A DNA stretch of 64,000 bases from Melitaea cinxia (lineage: Eukaryota; Arthropoda; Insecta; Lepidoptera; Nymphalidae): NCBI RefSeq assembly GCF_905220565.1, contig NC_059398.1, forward strand, positions 14,033,210-14,097,209, given 5' to 3'. Position 1 is the stretch's first letter. Each line of letters begins with the position of its first letter. Both the position numbers and the translations under genes were made by a program. The notes beneath the pieces are model-generated. The model was not told the DNA's origin and did not search any database. It saw only the letters and a program-made list of their open reading frames with translations. Below are positions 48,419-58,666 of the stretch, piece by piece.

Positions 48419-48436
48419 ATCTCACTTCCGACACCA
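48419..48436 (-). other. Primer binding site, tRNA-Leu type
   Basis: The minus strand reads TGGTGTCGGAAGTGAGAT, two bases past the 5' LTR. From memory it matches the 3' end of animal tRNA-Leu(CAA) at about 16 of 18 positions. The gag ATG follows six bases later. Confidence 0.7.
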
Positions 48437-48497
48437 GTTCTTACGTGTTGGGGTTCGAAGGATTTGGAGTGAAAGACCTGCTGACTCTTTTCAAGAC

Positions 48498-48503
48498 TTT
48501 ATT
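48498..48503 (-). promoter_or_regulatory. LTR poly(A) signal
   Basis: AATAAA on the minus strand, about 165 bases downstream of the predicted LTR start site, in the expected R region. Confidence 0.6.
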
Positions 48504-48667
48504 CACAAGCACTAGGTCCAACACAAAGCACTAGGTTCAAACACTAAGCACTAAGTTCAAACACTAAGCACTCACAATGTCCTCAGTCGTAGCCAATGTC
48601 TTAGGTTTCGCTGGTACCACTCTTGATCACTAGTTTTCACTCTTGAAGTCGCCTCGAAGATCGCTCA

Positions 48668-48707
48668 AACTGAACTGTGTTCGCTCGCCTCGCTGCGGCT
48701 ATTTATA
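48668..48707 (-). promoter_or_regulatory. LTR core promoter (TATA and initiator)
   Basis: The minus strand reads TATAAAT (48707-48701) and, about 34 bases downstream, TCAGTT (48673-48668), which matches the arthropod initiator. The spacing suits RNA polymerase II. Confidence 0.65.
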
Positions 48708-48908
48708 TCGGCCGAGACGAGGCCCAGACCATTCTGGAAAGTTCGCACATGTACCCGGTTTTCGAGACTATACTTCTATATAGTTCCACAGTTGTTCCTC
48801 TAACGCCATCTAGTATTGAGTAGAGAGTTTCATGCGGTCTCTGTCTTTGCGTGGTTTCAATGGTTGCCGCTAGATGGCGATAGTTTCTTTGTGTGTCCTT
48901 AACACTAT

Positions 48909-48985
48909 TAAAGAGGAATTATTAGATATAACTCGAAAAGTACTTATTACATTTCAAATAAAAAATTAGTTTGTTGAACGAAGTT
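48909..48985 (+). repeat. Family D repeat, right part after the retrotransposon
   Basis: AATTATTAGATATAACTCGA and AAAGTACTTATTAC continue the D copy that begins at 42272. The match fades near 48985, before a family G element. Confidence 0.7.
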
Positions 48986-49007
48986 GACATTGACTCTTAA
49001 AATTATT

Positions 49008-49147
49008 GAAGTTATACTTCTTTTAGCGCGTTAGGGAAAAATGATGAGAGTAAATTTTTACGATACGTGTACACACTGTCATAAAAAAACCGACACCTTT
49101 AAGTTAGTTAGTCAACGAAGAAGAAGTTAGCAGTGAAGTATAAATTC
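49008..49147 (-). mobile_element. Family G MITE-like element, second copy
   Basis: GAAGTTATACTTC (49008-49020) and GAAGTATAAATTC (49135-49147) bound a body that is the reverse complement of the copy at 5951-6107 (AGTTAGTTAGTCAACGAAGA, CGCGTTAGGGAAAA). The right arm has a one-base change. Confidence 0.7.
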
Positions 49148-49173
49148 TTAGGTGCGTACATAAGTACACACTT

Positions 49174-49610
49174 TTTTAACCGACTTCAAAAAAAGGAGGA
49201 AGTTACTCAATTTGACCGTATATATGTTTTTTTTTAATGTATGTTCGGGGATAACTCCGTTGTTTATGAACCGATTTTGATAATTATTTTTTTGTTGGAA
49301 AGGAGATATCCCTAGTTTGGTACCATGATAAGGAACCAGGATTTGATGATAGGATCCCAAAGAAATCGAGGGAAACTCTCGAAAATCCGCATAACTTTTT
49401 ACTGGGTGTACCGATTTTGATGATTTTTAACTTAATCGAAAGCCGATGTTTATCATGTGGTCACATTTAAATTTCATTGAGATCTGATTACAACTTTTAG
49501 AGTAATCTTTGATATTGCGTATTTACTTGACTATTTTTTCGTCTACCTACGTTGTATTATTTGTCGATATAATTGAAGTCGGTTTTTCTTCGTTTGCCTG
49601 CAAACACAAT
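49174..49610 (-). repeat. Family D repeat, fullest copy
   Basis: About 437 bp with subterminal inverted repeats AACCGACTTCAA (from 49179) and TTGAAGTCGGTT (near 49573), and an end hairpin GTTTGC-CT-GCAAAC. It contains CCCTAGTTTGGTACCATGAT, AACTTTTTACTGGGTGTACC and CATTTAAATTTCATTGAGAT, found in the other copies. It has no coding capacity. The layout resembles non-autonomous Helitron/Helentron elements, which is an inference. Confidence 0.75.
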
Positions 49611-51339
49611 TATTGTTTACATTACTTGTTACAAAAGTTAACGTAAAACTAAACTCAATTGTACATTTATATACACCCTCGTACACAATTGAATAATTAT
49701 GTAATACTAGTACGTACACACATAACACCAATCGCCAAGATAATTTTGAACTCTAATCTATATTTTATGATGTCTTCTTTATGTATATTTCATGAATAAA
49801 TAAACAACAAAATGCATATTTTTATTTCCTTGTAGATAAAAATGTTTGATTTAATCTTAAGACTATTTAACATTTATGATATACAGTATTACGATTTTTT
49901 ACTTTATTTGGAAAAAACATTTTAATGTTCCAGAAACTGATTAGTAATCGGTTAATCAATACAATGTTGTTCACGTTAACGTAAATTCTTATGTTTACAT
50001 TAAAATATAAAAACGTTTTGACAATTTTACAGCTTAAATATTTTATGATAGTTTCTATTAGAAACAAATGAGAAATTTCGTAAAGAAAGATATTTTCATC
50101 AATATGTAACTAAGTAATTTATTTATTTAGATCATGGTTTAACGATGTAATAAAAAATAACTATATCTTTACAAATAGTTGAGTAACTTTTTTGCATATT
50201 GTTGCGTTTAACAATATTCTGTAAAAGAAATCTGTATATCTTATAGACGAAATATGTTATCACATATATGCGGAATATATTGTTCAATTTTACCTCATAT
50301 GATCCTCAATAATATTCCGTGTAGTTCTACATAACGGTATGAGCAGGTGACTTCCATTCTTGTAAGTAATGAGATGTAATAATAATAATTATTGTTAGTG
50401 TTATTGAGTGTTTATAAAAAGTTTTACAGATCGTGGGAAGCGCATAGTGGCCCTCTATCTAGTCCTCGAGTCGAACCAGATGTTTGAGTCTATAATAAAC
50501 CGTTGTTATTGCTCGAGTGCAGTTACTAGTTATACATGCTCGTCTTGACAGCACTTTTAACTCTTTTTATTCATATATAGTACACAAATAAAAATAAATA
50601 ACCGAATTGTATGCGCGCGCATAAATTCTGAACGACTGAACCAAATTGGATAGTGATTTCTTTGCTGAGTTCTTTTAATGTCAGTTTGAATAATCTTTTA
50701 ATACTTTTTGTATTAGTCTTACTAAGCTAATAAGAGCGTTATCAATTTTCTTATATTTTGAAGTTTTTCCTTAACTTTAACTTTTTTCAATTCAATGGCT
50801 TTTAATGGTACTAAAAGAACAAAAGTGATGTCGACAATAACATGCAAAAGGAAGATAGATACGTACGAAGGAGATTGTTTGGTGTAGTTTAGGTTAAAAG
50901 GTATTAAAAAAAACAATAGTAAATAGTAGTAATTTGATAAATTTAAATAAAAAAAAGATTTAATAAAAGGTTTTATGTTTAAGAGACCTAAAACTACTAT
51001 ATATGCTTAAATCCTAAATAAATCTTAAATAACTAAATATTAAATATAATTTTATTAATTATAACATACACACACGGTCGTCTTTTCCCATGGTAAGCAA
51101 CTTAAGCTTGTGTTATAAGTAACAGCCAACTGTTATAACTAAATATATTTTTGATAAATATACATAGAAATAACATAGGTATATAAATACAAATATTACA
51201 CCCAGACTCAGGCGGAAATACCGCGGAACAGAAAGCAAGGCACAAAACTGCGCCAGCGGGCTAGTCAAAATTCGTTCCTATATTAATATATAATTAAAAT
51301 AGACCACAGTGTTACATTTTTAACAACAATCATTAAAGT
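49611..51339. other. AT-rich non-coding DNA
   Basis: No gene recognised. A fragment GTATGCGCGCGCATAAATTC with CTGAACCAAATTGGATA (50609-50660) is shared with 62637-62715 (family H). A GC-richer fragment at 51195-51265 looks like a decayed repeat. Confidence 0.4.
50609..50660 (+). repeat. Family H repeat fragment
   Basis: GCGCGCATAA..TCTGAACGACTGAACCAAATT resembles 62637-62715 (GTACGCGCATAACTTCCGAC, GTCTGAACCAAACTGGATA). The match is short and the class unknown. Confidence 0.4.
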
Positions 51340-51406
51340 CTATACAGTCCACTGCTGGACATAGGCCTCCACAAGTTTACGCCAAAAACACCGTGAACTC
51401 ATGTGT
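51340..51406 (-). repeat. Family A SINE, 3' end only
   Basis: TCTATACAGTCCACTGCTGG, ACATAGGCCTCCACAAGTTT and GTGAACTCATGTGTTTT: the 3' terminal part of family A, severely 5'-truncated. Confidence 0.8.
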
Positions 51407-51555
51407 TTTTAACCACAAAGTCACATTCAAAACACATTACATTCCTCAGATTGTAATTTAAATTTAACGTTTGTGGATTTTTTATTGTGTTAGGGAAAAT
51501 TGATTAATTAAACATTTATTGATTCTTGACATAGTTATCAGTAAATAAATCAAAT

Positions 51556-51972
51556 ATGTTAACATATGGTGCCGAGATGTGTCCACTGACGAAGGGACTC
51601 GTCTACAAGCTTAAAGTCGCTCGATGTGTAATGGAACGGGCTACGATTGGGGTCTCTCTCAAAGATAGGATTAGAAATGAGACTATCCGCGAGAGAACGA
51701 AGGTAACCGACATAGCCCACAGAATTAGCAAGTTGAAGTGGCAGTGGGCTAGTCATCTTTGTCGCAGGATCGGTGGCTGTTGGAGCAGACGTGCCCTGGA
51801 GTGGAGACCGTGTTGGCAAACGCAGCGTAGGACGTTTTCCGGCTCGCTGGACAGACCATCTATGTAAGATTGCTAGTGAAGGCTGGATAAAGATTGTGGA
51901 AAACTGGGGTGTCTGACACGAACTTGGGGAGACCTATGTCCATCAGTGGATTTCGATAGGCTGAACTGAACT
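51556..51972 (+). pseudogene. RTE-like LINE ORF, C-terminal fragment with 3' tail
   Basis: An open frame at 51556-51864 reads LTYGAEMCPLTKGLVYKLKV, RCVMERATIGVSLKDRIRNE, TKVTDIAHRISKLKWQWASH and RRALEWRPCW. I recognise this as the conserved C-terminal part of lepidopteran RTE-clade reverse transcriptase ORFs, whose usual continuation is GRPPTRW-like. Here a frameshift follows WRP, and a DRPSM remnant ends the frame. The non-coding tail ACCTATGTCCATCAGTGGAT..ATAGGCTGAACTGA follows. No catalytic reverse transcriptase or endonuclease part remains. Confidence 0.75.
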
Positions 51973-53554
51973 GAGTAAATAAATCATATTTTAAAGGGTA
52001 ATTAAAAGTTTCTCATGGTTACAAAAAAAAACTGTACTACCGTGTAAAAACCAAAGAGTGGCGCTCGTTAAATATAAAATGATATTAACGAACGAATTTG
52101 TTGTTCGCGACCGGTAGCACTGGTTTTCGTGAGATGGACGTGTTTATCTCGTTGAACTAGTTTCTGGGTAATCGATCTTTGTCGCATAGAACTTAAGTAC
52201 TTAAAATGACTATATTGTAGCCGACTTTATTAATTTCTATTTGCGTGAGATAAGTATGTGATATTAATGATTTGACGGGCGAATTAAAAGTCAAAACTTT
52301 ATACATATATAATCATTTTCAAATATATTGTGAGTCTCGAGAGATATGTGGGACTTAGAGTAAAACTTTCCTTTATAACTCTTCTCAAGATGTTTCTGTG
52401 TGTTTAAGTAAGTATGTATTGTTTGCATATGTAGCAGTGACAGTTTTCGCACGTGCAAGTATCTTAAACAAAACCAAACTTGACATTATGATGTCATATT
52501 ATATTGATTTTAATATTATTTTGAATTTAGAACACGTTATGCGAATACCCATGTAAGTATGACGCACATTTGAAATGCGTCAACAAAATGTGTCACCAAA
52601 AGCTTTTCCTTAAAGTGAAGTCAATTGATATAAACATTATTTTCATTTTAATAGTAGGTACTACAATCGTAATTACAGCTATCAAATTTACGCCCTGAAA
52701 CAAACAAGATAAAATATTGTTCTGTCCATAGTTTTCATATATCCCCAACTATGTTTTTTTTAAACACCAATGTCTATTCTGTTCGATATTGATTTTTTAT
52801 TATGTTATTTATACATATCAACATTTTAATGTCAAAAAAATATTACATTCTCATTATTATTGTCTCTTACAAACCTGTACTGAAAAGCAAAAATAAAATT
52901 GAACGGTGCTTCTTTAACTATTCAACATGACTCGGTTCCACTGTCGTTTATTTTTATTACTTCGCTTTTATGCATTGATAACTATTCACTGCTAAACTGA
53001 CATTCTAATGTAAAAGGAGTGTTTAAAATTAGGTCTGTAAATCCTGAAAATTATCGTATGCAAATATACTCGTACCCTCGTAGTCTGAACTCATGAGGAT
53101 GCCTTGTATTGACTATTAAGCAGCTTGCGGACTATTAAGCAGAATATACGCTTATTTGGTAATTTATTTGGGTAATTAAAATTTTATAGTAATAGGAAGT
53201 AAAAAGCTATGAAGATATTAAGTGTGATATGTTTTTCATTCAATTATTTATTGCTATGATGTAAATATAAAGCAGAACTGTTAAATAGAATATTGCATTT
53301 TTGAAGTAATTTTTTTCACTTTTTATTAATTTTTTTACATTTTGTTTTATAATAGAACTTCTCTTAAAAGTTCCGAATTCATTACTAACCTAATGTCAAA
53401 TGAAAAAATAATATTGTGGTTACAGTTAGATGTATTTTAAAATAATTTGATATGATACAGTTCAAAACGGCTAACCTATCATATTTTGTTCACACGTGAA
53501 TTTTATTGCGTAAAATTGATTAATTCAATACTAATTTAGATTATCAAAAGGAAA
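51973..53554. other. AT-rich non-coding DNA, nothing recognised
   Basis: No gene or repeat was recognised. Confidence 0.5.
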
Positions 53555-53712
53555 AAAAGCCGGTTTTGAAACATTCGTAATTGGAGCTCCTAATGGTCTC
53601 AGCGTAATGATATATAGCCTATAGCCTTCCTCGATAAATGGGCTATCTAACACTAAAAGAATTTTTCAATTCGGACCGGCAGCTCCTGAGATTAGCGCGT
53701 TCAAATAAACAA
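53555..53712 (+). repeat. Family K dispersed repeat
   Basis: GGAGCTCCTAATGGTCTCAG, TATAGCCTTCCTCGATAAAT, GGGCTATCTAACACTAAAAG and TCCTGAGATTAGCGCGTTCA. I recognise it as a common Lepidoptera repeat end; only one copy is in the window. Confidence 0.55.
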
Positions 53713-54119
53713 ACAAACTTACTAAATTAAAAATATTTATTAATTATTACTAATTTTAATTGAATTAGTTTGTGTTTAATTTACTAATAAAATTATTACT
53801 GGTCAATATAAACACTAATTGAAAAAAATGTTGTCCCTCACGGATAACTTTTAAAACATATGCAATATAACTTTTTAAATAACACAGAAATACTGAGAAA
53901 AAGTATTAAATTCAATTTAAGTACAAGGCCTTTAAATCTCTACATCTGTCATTTTTTTGGTAATTAGTAATACAAGTACAGTATCGACATTAAAAAAAGT
54001 CTGTGTGTGTGTACAATTCACACACGACACGGCAATTAAACAAGTTATATTAATAGAATTATTACGAATTTTTATTGCACTAACTTTGAAACAACTTACT
54101 TGACATTTATTTCCTTGTT
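53713..54119. other. AT-rich non-coding DNA, nothing recognised
   Basis: No gene or repeat was recognised. Confidence 0.5.
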
Positions 54120-54302
54120 TTAAAGTGTAGTGTAAGTATGATAAATAGGTATTTGCAGCGTAGTTACATCATACGAACGCAGTGCCTTGTCAGATTTACG
54201 TACTATGAACTTTTCTCTAAGATACTCTGGGGCCCGGGGATTTTGAAGTACATAGTAAAGCAGCGACAGCATTCTAGTATTCCGGCGAAAACGGATTAGC
54301 AA
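54120..54302 (-). pseudogene. Probable LINE-derived coding remnant
   Basis: A 60-codon minus-strand frame in a GC-richer patch reads LSLLYYVLQNPRAPEYLREK, then FIVRKSDKALRSYDVTTLQIP. The pattern (short hydrophobic run, P.YL...F, R.....LQIP) resembles the C-terminal region that follows the reverse transcriptase in Jockey/CR1-type LINE ORFs of insects. No catalytic motif is present and the fragment is isolated. The assignment rests on pattern memory. Confidence 0.4.
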
Positions 54303-56124
54303 CCACTTGAGTTTTTTTACGAAAATCAGATATGTGAGCGTATTTTTTCAAAGAAAATACGAATCTAATAGCTAAATAGCTAGCTTCTCAAGTTTTGTTA
54401 GTTGTTGCTCAGAAGGTCAGGATAGCATGCGTCTGCGTAGTCGAGATAAGAAAGGAAAAGAGTTTCCGCGAGTGCAATTTTGGTAGAAATAGGTAGCATG
54501 TATTGTAAGCGTCTTAACGAACGAATTTATTGATAAACGGTGATATAAAACATAAAAAAACCTGCGAAGACTTATAAAAAACATTTAACATTATACATCA
54601 GCCATTACCCGGATTTCATTCAAAAAGGAAAACCTAATATGTCTCATTCGTCTTCTCAATTTATTCAAGTCCCCAATAAAAATCGATCAGAATGTTTTTA
54701 AATGAAACAAATTTAATTAAAATTCCATTCACAGATCAAAAGCCATTTAACAATCTGAGAATAGCGAGTTATTTAAAGAATACTTTTGTAGTTATCAGAG
54801 CGCTGTCCGCGTCGAAAGGAATTCTTTAATGAAATTAATTGGGTAGCGATTTTGGGTTAACAAACATTCAGATACTTCTGAACCTAATGGGAATCAACAG
54901 TAACAGGTTAAGGGACAAAGATAACGGGTGGTCTCGTTGATTAAATTGTATCAAACGTGTGGTTTTGTTTTACTTGTGAGTATGTGAGTGGCTGTTACAC
55001 ACACTGTTTAAGTTTATATTATAATTTCAAATACGTAATTTTGATTGTCTTTGCTTAAGTGTGCGTTTGTGCGTGTGTTATTTAAAAAAATGGTTTGGAT
55101 TTAACCTCGAAATATTATAGTTATTTTTATACTAAGCTGATTTTATATCTATGATACCTTAAGTATTAGAAGAACACCTGGAAATTTCGCGTTTTATTTT
55201 ATGACATTAGGACTTATATTGGTATAACCCTGAAACAAATATTTATATGAATGGATTATAAAACAGAAAATGTGTATTTTTTCAATTCACAACGATTTGA
55301 AAGAAGTTTCACTTCAAAATATAAACGTAGTGGATATAATGTTGCACGTGAGCTAGCATTTATTAGTTTCCAATTCATGGAGATTTTTATGATTTTTTTA
55401 TGGTTTCTGTAAGTATTTTTTATTAGGTTTTGTGTCTAGTTTGGATATAACTCAATAGTAACTTGGCGTACTACGTTACTAACAAGCATAAATAAACTTT
55501 GCAAATATGAAGAAAAAAAAAGAACTAAAAACTTCATTACAAACCACGTCTAACTGGTGGTTGGGTGAGTGAAATGTTTGTACAAATGCACAAAGTACGA
55601 AACACACCCAAGATAATAAAAGTTGTGGGTTCAGTTAAACTCAATAGTTTTATTTAAATTTAATCTACAGATATAATTCCATAAAGTGTTTTGAAATACG
55701 TGCCAATGTAACATAAGTTATACTTTAAAACATACTTTTGTATAAACATGAGGACTTTACTTTTATATAATATATTTTTTAATTATTTTAAAAGCTTTTA
55801 AAAGTCATGTATATCATGTGTGTCAAGTATAGTTTTTTTTTTAATAAACATATATATCGAAATGAAACCGAACAAACAATTTTTCGACCGTTTAAGGATA
55901 ACAAAGGAAATCACAATAAACACAAAATAAATAGTCAACATTTAAGCTTAGGCTACACTTAGTAGTAAATCGTTTCTGCGAATCGTCGTTTCGACATTAT
56001 TATTACTCATTCGATGCAGTCAAACTTTGACTCATCTGTCTTGATATTGCAACGTTATTGTTAAAAAAATGTATCTCTTACGGTAATAGTTAATGAAAGG
56101 CGCATATTAATAACTGTTCAGTTT
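54303..56124. other. AT-rich non-coding DNA
   Basis: Apart from the weak exon candidate at 55377-55408, no gene or repeat was recognised. Confidence 0.45.
55377..55408 (+). CDS. Weak candidate for a signal-peptide first exon
   Basis: ATG at 55377 gives MEIFMIFLWF and then a consensus donor GTAAGT at 55409. A TATAAACG lies about 55 bases upstream (near 55320). The hydrophobic start resembles a signal peptide, but AT-rich DNA produces such strings by chance and no second exon was found. Confidence 0.12.
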
Positions 56125-56135
56125 ATATAATATAT

Positions 56136-56461
56136 CATTACAGCCTATACAGTCCACTGCTGGACATAAGCCTCCACAAGTTTACGCCAAAAATAACGTG
56201 AACTCATGTGTTTTGCCCATAGTCACCACGCTGGGCAGGCGGGCTGGTGACCGCAGTACTGGCTTTGTCGCACCGAAGACGCTGCTGCCCGTCTTCGGCC
56301 TGTGTATTTCAAAGCCAGCAGTTGGATGGTTATCCCGCCATCGGTCGGCTTTTTAAGTTCCAAGGTGGTTGTGGAACCTTGTTATCCCTTAGTCGCCTCT
56401 TACGACAACCACGTGAAGAGAGGGGGTGGCTAAATTCTTTAGTGCCGTAGTCACACAGCAC
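56136..56461 (-). mobile_element. Family A SINE, full length
   Basis: 326 bp, the same length as the copy in integrase. It reads CATTACAGCCTATACAGTCC to GTAGTCACACAGCAC on the plus strand, flanked by the 11-bp duplication ATATAATATAT (56125-56135, 56462-56472). No convincing pair of A and B boxes is seen in its head; GGTTCCACGAC is only B-box-like. Confidence 0.9.
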
Positions 56462-56472
56462 ATATAATATAT

Positions 56473-57042
56473 AAACAAAACTTTTTGAATTGAAAGAGTT
56501 AGATAGTAAAAATGAAAAATATATCCTGATCTTTCATCTGTTGGATTAGTATCCAACACCCGTTAGATATTTTTACCAACAACCAGTAAAACATATCCTT
56601 AACCTTTTTAAATGGTTTTTGATTTTTGCTGGCACCTTCAAAATGACAAAAATAAAGTCGTGCTAACAATACCTACGCACCGCAACGACCAATTTATACA
56701 TGTAATTCCACCTTTATGTCATCAATACCATAATTGAAAAGCAACACAAATATGATATTAAAAATAAAACCGGTCGGTAATTAAATACGTTCATTGCTCT
56801 GCGTCCAGTAATTAAAAAAAAAATTGGCATCGTATTTCGGCCATGAGCAATCCGTATTAAGAGCAATTGGGCTGATGGGCTCAATTGGATACACTCGATT
56901 AGTTAAGGCGTTTTAAATGGGCCATGTCGTAAGTCGTGGAAATATTTGTCTGATAGTGTTTTAAAAGTAGATTTGATTGTGGAATGTCGTGAGGTTTACG
57001 TCATTGTTTTGACATACAATTTGTTATTTTAATAACTGTTTG
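56473..57042. other. Non-coding DNA
   Basis: No gene recognised. A short GC-richer stretch, 56830-56930, contains CAATTGGGCTGATGGGCTCA with CAATTGG repeated. Confidence 0.45.
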
Positions 57043-57052
57043 TTTTAAGGCT

Positions 57053-57417
57053 AACAACTAATCTAGTGTAGTGGTGCGAGTTTTCTCTTAAAATATTGAC
57101 GGTTTGCAGGTTCGATTCCCACTCGTAATGGATATTTCTATTTTTACAAATATTTCTTTCCGGTTTGGATGACTCCCTCCTGACCTTACTGAGTCCATGT
57201 GGGTCTCCCCACACTGTCTTGGAGAGCATGTTAAGCCGTTGGTCCCGGTTGTTATCATATATACTTGATAGCGATCGTTACTCATTGTAGCGAACATATC
57301 CGCCAACCCGCAGTTGAGCAACGTGGTGGATTAAGCTTCAATCATTCTCCTACATGGATAAAGAAGCCTATGACTAACCTAACCTACCCAGTGGGATTTT
57401 ACAGGCTGAATGTATTA
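57053..57417 (+). mobile_element. Family B tRNA-derived SINE, full length
   Basis: 365 bp with the duplication TTTTAAGGCT (57043-57052, 57418-57427). A box TAGTGTAGTGG (57064-57074) and B box GGTTCGATTCC (57109-57119) are 45 bases apart, as in a tRNA gene, so RNA polymerase III can be expected to read it. The body has CTTGGAGAGCATGTTAAGCC; the tail ends CAGTGGGATTTTACAGGCTG. Two short insertions (near 57170 and 57375, the latter with an AACCT repeat) make it longer than the 346-bp copies. Confidence 0.9.
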
Positions 57418-57427
57418 TTTTAAGGCT

Positions 57428-57917
57428 GTCATGTCGAAAAATATTTCTCAGTTTTTAGATATTTTTTTTGTTTAATAGGTTATTTATTATGACAGGTAAC
57501 AGAATATACGGTATCATGCGACGACTCGTGAGAGCGAAGAGTATGAGATGAGAAGGTATATGTTATAGATATCACTATTCATACAAGTGTTAAAAACTGA
57601 AGTGTTTATAACCGCGATGGACGTAATTATACAAAAGATGGGTTGGTTTAGTGGTCGTTACAACAAGCTTACCAGCGTGACAACTTAAATGTCAAATATT
57701 TTTCTTAATACCTGAGGAAGACTTTGGCCAGGCAATTCATTAATGTACTATTACAGTAAAATACGGCAAAGAGACTTTAACTGTTACAAGCTCACATAAA
57801 ACACAACATTGTTGTTCGACAACACAACGATATCATACTAAGTTTACAGTACCTATTGCGACAGAAGAGAGAGAGAGTCCACATGCATTAGAATTAGTCA
57901 ACTTTTTTTTTAGAAAA
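57428..57917. other. Non-coding DNA, nothing recognised
   Basis: No gene or repeat was recognised; a short GAGAGAGAG run lies near 57870. Confidence 0.5.
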
Positions 57918-58068
57918 CTAGGTCGGCAAACAAGTGTAGAGCTCACCGCACATTACCGTAGCTTATAGACGTCTGCAACACCAGAAGCATCACAAGCGCG
58001 TTGCTGACCATATCCCCAATACCCCCAAGGAGCTCTGGTCACCTTACTCGCCAATAGGAACACAACAT
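57918..58068 (+). repeat. Family C repeat, 5' part
   Basis: CTAGGTCGGCAAACAAGTG, ACCGTAGCTTATAGACGTCT, GAAGCATCACAAGCGCGTTG and GAGCTCTGGTCACCTTACTC match 61712-61870. The 3' half is absent. Confidence 0.75.
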
Positions 58069-58308
58069 AACTATAAAGAATATCACAAACACTTATCACA
58101 AAAGGAAAAAAGTAAGTTAATAGAGCTAAGCTGAACTAAGAACCACAAGTATTATAAAAGTACGCAACATTCACATACAGCTGCAGTGTCATCAGGATAT
58201 ACGGTGTTTTAGTTTACCGCTCTATGACGATGAAGTACACGGCAATGTTGCGGTACGAGTATCACAATATTGCAGCAAAAGATGAATTTATTTCCTTACT
58301 GTAAAAAT

Positions 58309-58654
58309 TCGCTTCAGCCTGTAATATCCCACCACTGGGCATAGGCCTCTTTCCCCATGTAGGAGAAGGATCAGAGCTTAATCCACCACGCTGCTCCAAT
58401 GCGGGTTGGCGGATATATTTCCTACTATGAGTAACGATCGCTATCAGATGTACATGATAACAACCGGGACCGACGGCTTAACTTGCTCTCCGAGGCACGG
58501 TGGGGAAACCCACAAGGACTGCACAAACACCCAGACCACGGCAAACACCTGTATGGCCAATACAAATGTTTGACATGCGGGGATCGAACCCGCCACCGCC
58601 AGTGCAATAGGTAGATACAATCCATGGCTGTAACCGTTGCGCCAACGCGGCGCC
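58309..58654 (-). mobile_element. Family B tRNA-derived SINE, full length
   Basis: 346 bp with the 12-bp duplication TACTGTAAAAAT (58297-58308, 58655-58666). On the minus strand: A-box-like TGGCGCAACGG (58634-58644), B box GGTTCGATCCC (58580-58590), and a tail shared with the RTE fragments. It has the same head variant and length as 27171-27516. Confidence 0.9.
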
Positions 58655-58666
58655 TACTGTAAAAAT

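Larger units (their letters stand above)
42528..48904 (-). mobile_element. Ty3/gypsy-class LTR retrotransposon, young but broken
   Basis: A 6377-bp element including a 326-bp SINE. It has two 466-bp LTRs with TGTTA..TAACA ends and the 4-bp duplication CTAT on both sides (42524-42527, 48905-48908). In coding order (minus strand): 5' LTR, tRNA-Leu-like primer site, gag, pol in the -1 frame (protease, reverse transcriptase, RNase H, integrase with GPY module), polypurine tract, 3' LTR. No env frame is present between integrase and LTR. Base composition is much richer in GC than the host DNA. Breaks: a frameshift in the N-terminal Gag repeats, a SINE in integrase and a frameshift near the integrase C terminus, so this copy cannot make its full products. 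Confidence 0.95.
48439..48904 (-). repeat. 5' LTR (coding orientation)
   Basis: 466 bp, the same length as the other LTR. One of the five differences changes the inner terminus (TCTTA instead of TGTTA). Confidence 0.95.

Noticed and set aside
42963..48515. Many plus-strand open frames of 60-150 codons across the retrotransposon
   Set aside because: They are antisense shadows of gag and pol; their peptides have no domain pattern, while the minus strand shows clear protease, reverse transcriptase, RNase H and integrase motifs.
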